Shown in pieces: positions 57,835-64,000 of a DNA stretch of 64,000 nt (its first letter is position 1; every line of letters starts with the position of its first letter). A program made the position numbers and the translations under genes. The notes under the pieces are model-generated. The model worked only from the letters and a program-made list of their open reading frames with translations, was not told the origin of the DNA and made no database searches. The DNA comes from Salminus brasiliensis (lineage: Eukaryota; Chordata; Actinopteri; Characiformes; Bryconidae). The stretch spans positions 44,039,970 to 44,103,969 of the forward strand of contig NC_132879.1 in the NCBI RefSeq assembly GCF_030463535.1, given 5' to 3'.

Positions 57835-58761
57835 TTAGCCACATGTGTGGCACTGTGCTTGGCCTTCAGGCCTCAGGCCTATGCTAACTGTGTGGGCTCC
57901 TAAAGGGCCTTCAGGGTCCCTGCAGGAAACGACATGACCTCCTGGCGTCAGGCAACAGCCCGCACTCCAGCCATTGCACAAAAACACACTCACACATACA
58001 CACACGCAGACCAACATACCCTCCCATCCTTAATGTCATTACGAAGCCGCGTTCGTGCCGGCCAGCCTTCTGATGGAGATACGGACCAGCACACACGCAT
58101 AAATGCAGGGAGTCCATTAAGCCAGAGCCCCAGATGGCCTAGGCCTGCATGCATCCTCGACCCCTGTTCCCCAATACACACACTCACACACACACAAACA
58201 CACACATAAACACACGTTTTTAATGCTACTGACTCTGTATGAACCCTTTAGTGGAGGGGCGATAGTGGTGTGGTGGGGTGGGCTGGGGGGGTAGCACGGG
58301 CCAAACAGAAGCGTGTCTCTGTCTCCACGTCTGCAGGCGAACAGAGGATTCCTCTCAAAGCGGCCTGACGTCCACGAAAGCCAGGCTTAGCACTAACAAG
58401 GTTAAACCCGGCTGAAAAAGAGTGACTTTTTCAATCAGCCAGATTTGTGTTTCTGCCTGCGCCGTAATTAGCTTTTCCGCGAGACGGGGGGTGGGGGGGT
58501 GCTCTGGGGAGATGGGAGAAAGGAGGAGAGAATAGTGGCAGAAAGGCAAGAGGAGGAGATGCAGGGGCGAGCGAGATGGTGGAAGAAAGAGGGAGAGAGA
58601 GATGACAGTGGGGCGCATTGTAGCACGGCTGGGTTTGGGAGGAGTAAATCAGATTAGCCGCTCGTGTCAGAAGCTGGCCCTCAGATGCAGCTTAGCATTC
58701 ATGGCAACTTTCTACTTTCTGCCCCAAAAGACAATGAGGCCAATTTTTTGCCACTGTGTGG

Positions 58762-58795
<34 letters not shown>

Positions 58796-59310
58796 ATTCT
58801 CTCTCTTTCTCTCTCTCTGTAGCTCCCATTAAGCGCTGTGCACCCATCCCAGGTCAATCTGCCAGAAGCAGTGGCCACAGTGGACCTCCACAATACAACA
58901 GAGTTTGTTATAAATCCATCAGGGCCTCTGTACAGGACAACGCAGCAGCATTTGGCTCTCACTGAGCGCTAACATGAACGTTTACTTGCCCCACATCAGC
59001 CGCTATTTGCAGCTGGCATTTAGAAAAGACGAATGTGGCCCTACAGTAGTCCACCAAACTGTATCATAACTCACATTATGGAAAGTAGTGTTTGTCTGCC
59101 TCGACGGTGTGTTTGCCCACCTGTCCGTTACAGTTTTGGTGGGCTGTAGTCAGCATCCTATTGGCTCACCGGCTCTTAGCAATGTCCTCAAAGTCCCGTC
59201 CCTCCGACTCCTTGGGGACTGTCACTGTGGAGACCACGAGGTATGACGGGAACTATGTGGGTCAGCACGCTCTCGTGATAGAAGTCTTTGAAAGATCAGG
59301 GTAAAGGGGA
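57835..59310. promoter_or_regulatory. Candidate regulatory island cluster
   Basis: The longest unique GC-balanced block, with segments such as GCGCCGTAATTAGCTTTTCC and TCCATTAAGCCAGAGCCCC, interrupted by microsatellites. A plus-strand frame at 59092-59304 (SLGTVTVETTRYDGNYVGQH) lacks splice context. Regulatory role is inferred. Confidence 0.3.
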
Positions 59311-59434
59311 TTTTGGTGACCAGGGTTGACAGAAGATGGTCAGTGGGACAATATAGGGGATAGATTCGGACTGAGTTACAGACTAATGCAACTCTTTGGC
59401 TGTATGCATATATATGTATGTATATCTTTGGATC

Positions 59435-59475
<41 letters not shown>

Positions 59476-59713
59476 TGAGTGTGTGTTTGTGGATATATGT
59501 GTGTGTGGCATTTTGAGCATTTAAAAGGGGCTGTAAGGAGCTGGGAGAATCTTTGTCCTTCTCTTTGCTGTTTGTTTAACCAGAGGCCAAGACAGGAAGC
59601 CAGCCCACACAACTCTGCAGTAGCCTTGACAACGGCTCTGTTGACTGTGGCACATTTAGCCTCCAGCTCCTTTTGTAGGAGGAAGAGACTGATGAGGACA
59701 GGGACAGTTTGTC

Positions 59714-59716
<3 letters not shown>

Positions 59717-59764
<48 letters not shown>
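59717..59764. repeat. (GT)n microsatellite
   Basis: About 23 GT units. Confidence 0.97.
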
Positions 59765-59765
<1 letters not shown>

Positions 59766-60984
59766 AGAGATAAAATAGAAAGACAATATCCCACGCCCCT
59801 TCTAGGCTTATTATGCAGTTATTAGAAGTTAATGTTCATTAACTACTAAAAATGGTTAGACAACTAAAAGCTAATCAATATGTTATGTAATTGCAAAAAT
59901 GATTAACCGGAGGGGCCACATACAGGACTTTAGTTGTAGAGGTTAAACCAGTAGCGTAAATTGTGTTGGAGTGGATTTTACAAGGCATTTGTGCACATTA
60001 TCAAGAAACCATGAGGCCACACCATGTCATTTATCATAAGAGCATAAAACATATCTATCATAAACTATCATACTCCCTGTAATGACTTCACAGCCATGAT
60101 GTTATCCATTTAGTTCTGATACTATTGTTTTCATATTATTCTGATACTACAGACCTTTTTCATAATAATGTGAGAGTTATCAATACTGCTCCATATTCAG
60201 TTACCAATCCTGGACATGTCATTATATTTCGACTGTTACTATTTGACTGTTACTATTTAGACTGTAACTTGGTGCCATAATATACTATTATGATATACTG
60301 TGGTGCAGTACAAACCTGCCTTTTCACTGATAGCAGTTATTAACTCACATAGATGAAAATATCATGCAATCATATATATCATAAAAATATCATATATATC
60401 ATAAAAATATCATATACTGCTGTAAGAATATATAAAATAATGAAAACCCATTGTTTTGTACAGCTTTCAAACTAATTATATACATGAAGATTCAGTCAAC
60501 TTCTAACAGTGAAATTGTTTTCTTAGTTACATGTACAGAACATAAAATCATTTCAGCTAATTCTGCACTGTGTTTATACACAGAAGTGTCTAAAACCTAA
60601 AACTGTTATTTTAGAAATTTTTAGACAAATCTTCAGTAATTCTTGTCCAGTAAGATGTCACATATTAGCAAGACCATTTCAATTCGATAACTGACTTATC
60701 TTCCTTCTTGCTTCTCCAACATAGATTTTAACAGAAAATCCATGAGCATGTAACTTTGCACCACACTCTTGATATTCCTGATGTTCAAATACATATTATG
60801 GAAAATCTAGTTTTTCTGACGTTTTAATACAAGCCGTTTGATGTTTGATGTAAAAAACTACTGTAAACTAAGTAAAAGAAATATTAATCTTTAACCAAAA
60901 CAAGACTAAACCCAACATGGCTGTTTATTGTTTGCAATAAACAAATCAAACAACAATTATTTAAACACTATTAATAGAACAGGT

Positions 60985-61440
60985 TTTTTATCCAAATTCA
61001 ACACAAAATGCAATCTCAGAACTATTCAACCCCTTCATGAAAAGCATCTATAGAAATTAGTAGAGCGTTCTGGCAGAGTTCCTGATGAATCTTAGCCCAT
61101 TCTTCATAGGCAGTGGCCTCCAGCTCACTAATATTTTTTGGTTTGCTGCTCCAACCGCCGCCTTCAAATCTCACCAAAGATTTGCTTTAGGGTTCAAGTC
61201 AGGCAACTGTGACGACCACTCCAGAATCTTCCAGGACTTCTCATAAAACCAAGCTTCAGTGGCTTGGTAATGTATGCTTCATTCTACCTTCTCCAGACAT
61301 TCCTCTGATCCAAAGGCCTGAGAAGATCCAGTTATGTTTCAGCACCCAAAACATCTGTAGCCTATTTGGCATGGTAAAGGCATGGAGACTTCAGAATATA
61401 GTATGTGGCTTACTGTGTAAGAATGACTAGAACCACCAAC
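60985..61440. mobile_element. DNA-transposon fossil 1
   Basis: Wording such as ATTCAACCCCTTCATGAAAA, AAGCATCTATAGAAATTAGT and GCCCATTCTTCATAGGCAGT resembles abundant teleost Tc1-type elements. No open transposase. Confidence 0.45.
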
Positions 61441-61849
61441 TGTATCTCTGTAGGAACATTCAGATCTTGTATCTCTTCTCTGAACTTTTTGGACAACTTT
61501 TTTGACATATTTCTAACATGCAATTAAACGTCACAATCAGCAAACCCCTAGCCAGTCTAGATGTGTTTAATCTCAAGCACCTTGATTTGCCACCAGGTTT
61601 GCAAATGTGTTCTTTTATTATGGATTCTATTCAGGGGATTAAATAGCTCTGAGATGGCGGTCATTGTGTCAATTTATGTTAAACTTGGAGAAACAACTTG
61701 TTCTATTAGTTGTATTGCGCTATTTAAATTGTTCCTGTTTATTGCTGAAAACAGCTGAAAGTTTGAAAAATATTGTTAATAAACCTAATTTGCAATTGGG
61801 GAGTTGAATCATTTCGATTGCAACTGCACACTTTTTTCTGCATTAGTAC

Positions 61850-62345
61850 AGTCATTGCCATAAATTTTGGCACCCTTGCACTTTTTAGAAAAAACAGCAC
61901 TTCTCTCAGAACACTGTAGCAGTTTGGAATTCATATCTTTATATCTTTCGGTTTGCGGTGGAGCAACACAAAAAAGTTAATCTGACATCATTCCACACAC
62001 AACTGCAGAATGGACTGGACAAAATGATCTGCACCCTCAACTTATTATCTGGTAGCACTCAGATAATAGTTTCTTACACTTGTCTATTGGATTTTTCTTC
62101 TTCAGGTCTCTCACATTTGAAAAGTGGCTTCTCCAAACCAGTATCTCTACATGTGTTCTTTAGGATTTAGATCTGGATACACTGGTGGCTACTTCAGTCC
62201 TTCAGACTTCAGACATTCAGACCGGTGCTGTAAAGAGTATGCTTTGGGTCACAGTGCTGCTGAAAGACCCATGATCTCTAATGGAGTCCCAGCTTTCTGA
62301 CACTGGGTCCCACACTGCACTTCAAAATGCTTAGGTAGTCTTCAA
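61850..62345. mobile_element. DNA-transposon fossil 2 (Tc1/mariner-like)
   Basis: It starts near CAGTCATTGCCATAAATTTT and GGCACCCTT, typical of Tc1/mariner inverted repeats, and includes GAAAGACCCATGATCTCTAA and CAGCTTTCTGACACTGGG. Broken frames only. The right terminal repeat was not found. Confidence 0.55.
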
Positions 62346-62411
62346 GCTTCAGATTTGTGGTAAACAAGAGGTTTGCCTATGAAAATGTAGCCTTGTTGTT
62401 AGCAGTCTTAC

Positions 62412-62480
62412 CATGTGATGGGGGTGTCCTCTGTTCCACAACATAGCTCGGCTGACAAAGGTGAAGTAACAGGAAGGTGC
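62412..62480 (-). CDS. Exon 1 in window of the EF-hand gene (phase 1-1, likely)
   Basis: A 69-nt exon with a good acceptor (a pyrimidine-containing run ending CAACAG) and a strong donor (ATG followed by GTAAGA). All three frames are open, so sequence alone does not fix the frame. The phase 1-1 reading gives a leucine-rich start (TFLLLHLCQPSYVVEQRTPP) and joins exon 57348-57410 without a break, so I prefer it. The phase-0 reading gives APSCYFTFVSRAMLWNRGHP. It sits about 70 bp from a transposon fossil (61850-62345), so capture of non-coding DNA is a possible alternative. The upstream partner exon is not visible. Confidence 0.5.
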
Positions 62481-62607
62481 CTGTTGAACACAAAGTAGTT
62501 TAAATTTAGTAATGTTAAAGTTAAGAGTCATGTCAACATACATTGCAAAAGACTAGGAAAAAATTTATGGTTTTTGAAAACATATTAAATACAAATGTAC
62601 ATGCTCC

Positions 62608-62920
62608 TGACTAGTGCAGCCATTCAAGTATCATCAGGAGATCACCAGTTCAACCCTTGGTGATGCCACAGCTGTGCATGGCCAGGAGTCCAAGAGAGCA
62701 TGATTGGCATTGCTCTCTCTGAGTGACAAGGATGATCCTCCCTCTCCCCCATCAATCAGAAAGATGGTAGCCATTGTAGACGTCTATGAGGTGATATAAC
62801 AAGCCTGGCAATTAGTGTTCTCTAGCCGCATTAGCAGCCGTTTGAAACATGTGATGGTTGGCATGTAACTTGCAGAAAGCCTAAGCTAGCCCTCTCCCTT
62901 CCAGCACTGGTAGCATATTG
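62608..62920 (+). mobile_element. SINE family A, copy 3
   Basis: Plus-orientation copy with B-box-like CAGTTCAACCCTTGG, then CCACAGCTGTGCATGGCCAG, CCTCCCTCTCCCCC and GCATTAGCAGC, matching 3550-3860 and 30490-30810. Confidence 0.65.
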
Positions 62921-62995
62921 TCGCTGTGAAGCAAAAACCTTGTATCTTCATTTTTGCCATTTTTCACTTTAAGTCTGGACTAAATAAATGCTCCA

Positions 62996-63212
62996 AATTA
63001 TAATATGTGTTCTCTGGAATGATGGTACTTCATCTTCTGGGATGATTTGGGCATGAGGTGGGGTGGTGATTATTCAACATCCTAACCTCACTAACGCAGT
63101 CAGTCAGTCAGTCAGTCAGTCAGCAAGATTTTAATTTTATTTTAATACCCTTGATTTCAGAAGAAACAATGAATGGGAAGGTGTCCCAACCCTTTTGTCC
63201 ATATAGTGTATT
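62996..63212 (+). mobile_element. TIR element M, copy 3 (5'-truncated)
   Basis: TGTTCTCTGGAATGATGGTA, AACATCCTAACCTCACTAAC, TTGATTTCAGAAGAAACAAT and the terminal CTTTTGTCCATATAGTGTA align with the right half of 41651-42178. A (CAGT)n run (63098-63123) has grown inside it. Confidence 0.75.
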
Positions 63213-64000
63213 CTTGTGTCCATTTGTTAATGTTTAATGATATTTTGGACCATGTAGAAAATAACTTTATGGGTTTTGCCAAAGTAATGGTAGGGATCAT
63301 TGTAACAGACACATGCCCATCTAAGGTCATCTGTTTGCCACCAAAACAGCTTCTTCAATGAGAAATATGAAGTTGCCTTGTGATATCATGCACAAAAAGT
63401 TAGCATCAAATCCTTAAACTCCTGTCAGTTCTGAGATGGATCTAATGAAGATCTGACAAGGATCCAGCACATTCCACTAGTAAACAGTCTACACCTAAAG
63501 GCCATCCAAGGGATGTAAAGGAAAACAGGACTTAGCATTCCAGACATCCTTTTTCCACTGCTACAAGGATCACTTTAGACGCTTGTGCACTTTTGAGGGT
63601 GGAACGGGGTTAGCATGGACAGTCTGACTGTTTGTTTTCCCTCCTCAATTGGAAAATAAGAGTAAGACACTTGAATTACAAAAGAAGGCCCCCAAACTTT
63701 TGACTAGCTGTGTGCACACATACAAACACACACACTTAAACAGAGCAATGCATCATAAGTCTCCTTCTCAGTGCATCAATTACCCCTCTGTCTGTCTGTG
63801 TGCCCTGAGTTGAATCTCAATAGTGGACACTGTCCACCTCACTTGCCAGGCCGCCCAGTTCATCATAGTCCCATCAGTTCTCTCTGACCCTCTCAGCATA
63901 CACCATGGACCTCTGGAGGACTCCTGAATACTTTTTGTCTTCTCTCTTTTTCTCTTCTTTCCCCTTTCACTCTCTCTTTTTCACGTATCTGACCTGCGGC
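63213..64000. other. Right edge, no recognised feature
   Basis: Unique DNA with an AC patch (63715-63735) and a CT-rich end. An upstream exon of the minus-strand gene is expected beyond or within this stretch, but none with clear splice sites was seen. Confidence 0.5.

Larger units (their letters stand above)
57411..62411 (-). other. 5.0-kb intron of the EF-hand gene
   Basis: 57420-57830 is unique. 57835-59310 is an island with AC and TC repeats and G-runs (58483-58500). 59440-59467 and 59717-59764 are (GT)n. 59800-60980 is AT-rich DNA with nothing recognisable. 60985-62345 holds two DNA-transposon fossils. Confidence 0.6.
4156..62480 (-). other. Gene model: EF-hand protein, partial at its 5' end
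   Basis: This entry spans the whole minus-strand gene; the exons follow separately. Twelve exons from 54177 down to 4156 join with matching phases (0-1, six exons 1-1, 1-0, 0-0, 0-2, 2-0, 0-stop) and give 2436 nt, or 811 residues plus stop. Two or three further exons to 62480 extend it by about 55 residues. The first of these starts in phase 1, so the start codon lies outside the window or in an unseen exon. The layout is proline-rich N-terminal part, Ser/Thr/Pro-rich disordered middle, Arg-rich charged helix, EF-hand, then Leu-rich helical C-terminus. No signal peptide or membrane segment is visible. A cytosolic or nuclear calcium-responsive adaptor is my inference. I do not recognise an orthologue name. 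Splicing was read by eye and no transcript was available. Confidence 0.85.

Noticed and set aside
59092..59304. Plus-strand 70-codon frame
   Set aside because: No promoter, splice partner or recognised family. It lies within a candidate regulatory island.
1..64000. CRISPR array or bacterial defence system
   Set aside because: The tandem arrays have no unique spacers between identical repeats, and the gene structure is plainly eukaryotic.

Overview
The window looks like genomic DNA of a ray-finned fish, probably a teleost. It is AT-rich and intron-rich, with many microsatellites. It carries repeat families I recognise as typical of teleosts: Tc1/mariner-like fossils, hAT-type non-autonomous DNA, tRNA-derived SINEs and LINE tails. 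There are no bacterial-style operons, CRISPR arrays or phage genes. The species cannot be fixed from sequence alone.

One protein-coding gene explains nearly all convincing coding signal. It runs on the minus strand from beyond the right edge to a stop codon at 4156-4158. I assembled it exon by exon from splice sites and reading phase. Two upstream exons (62412-62480, 57348-57410) and a tentative microexon (57222-57256) lead into twelve well-supported exons (54000-54177 down to 4156-4407). The twelve total 2436 nt, exactly 812 codons including the stop, and stay in frame. The protein has a proline-rich start, a long Ser/Thr/Pro-rich and acidic middle, a basic and charged helical segment, and a compact C-terminal region with one clear EF-hand loop followed by leucine-rich helices. 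I do not recognise the gene name. Six consecutive middle exons are phase 1-1 and multiples of three, so each could be skipped without a frameshift.

The introns are large (up to 11.7 kb). They hold a 2-kb minisatellite with a 35-bp unit (about 9972-12027), a 41-bp minisatellite (13305-13760), an hAT-like element with an 8-bp target-site duplication (42293-43581), three copies of one SINE, three copies of one TIR element, several degenerate transposase fossils, and many simple repeats. Several unique GC-balanced islands (around 17.1-18.3, 20.4-20.7, 23.2-24.2, 29.2-30.4, 37.0-37.4, 47.4-47.7, 48.7-49.1, 54.7-55.0 and 57.8-59.3 kb) look more like conserved non-coding or regulatory DNA than exons, but that cannot be shown without comparison.

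The left end (0.4-1.8 kb) is CpG-rich and may be a promoter. A weak two-exon plus-strand candidate lies at 1.5-2.2 kb. I found no self-contained novel system. The most interesting items are the uncharacterised EF-hand gene with its unusual loop and modular exons, and the two structured minisatellites in neighbouring introns.
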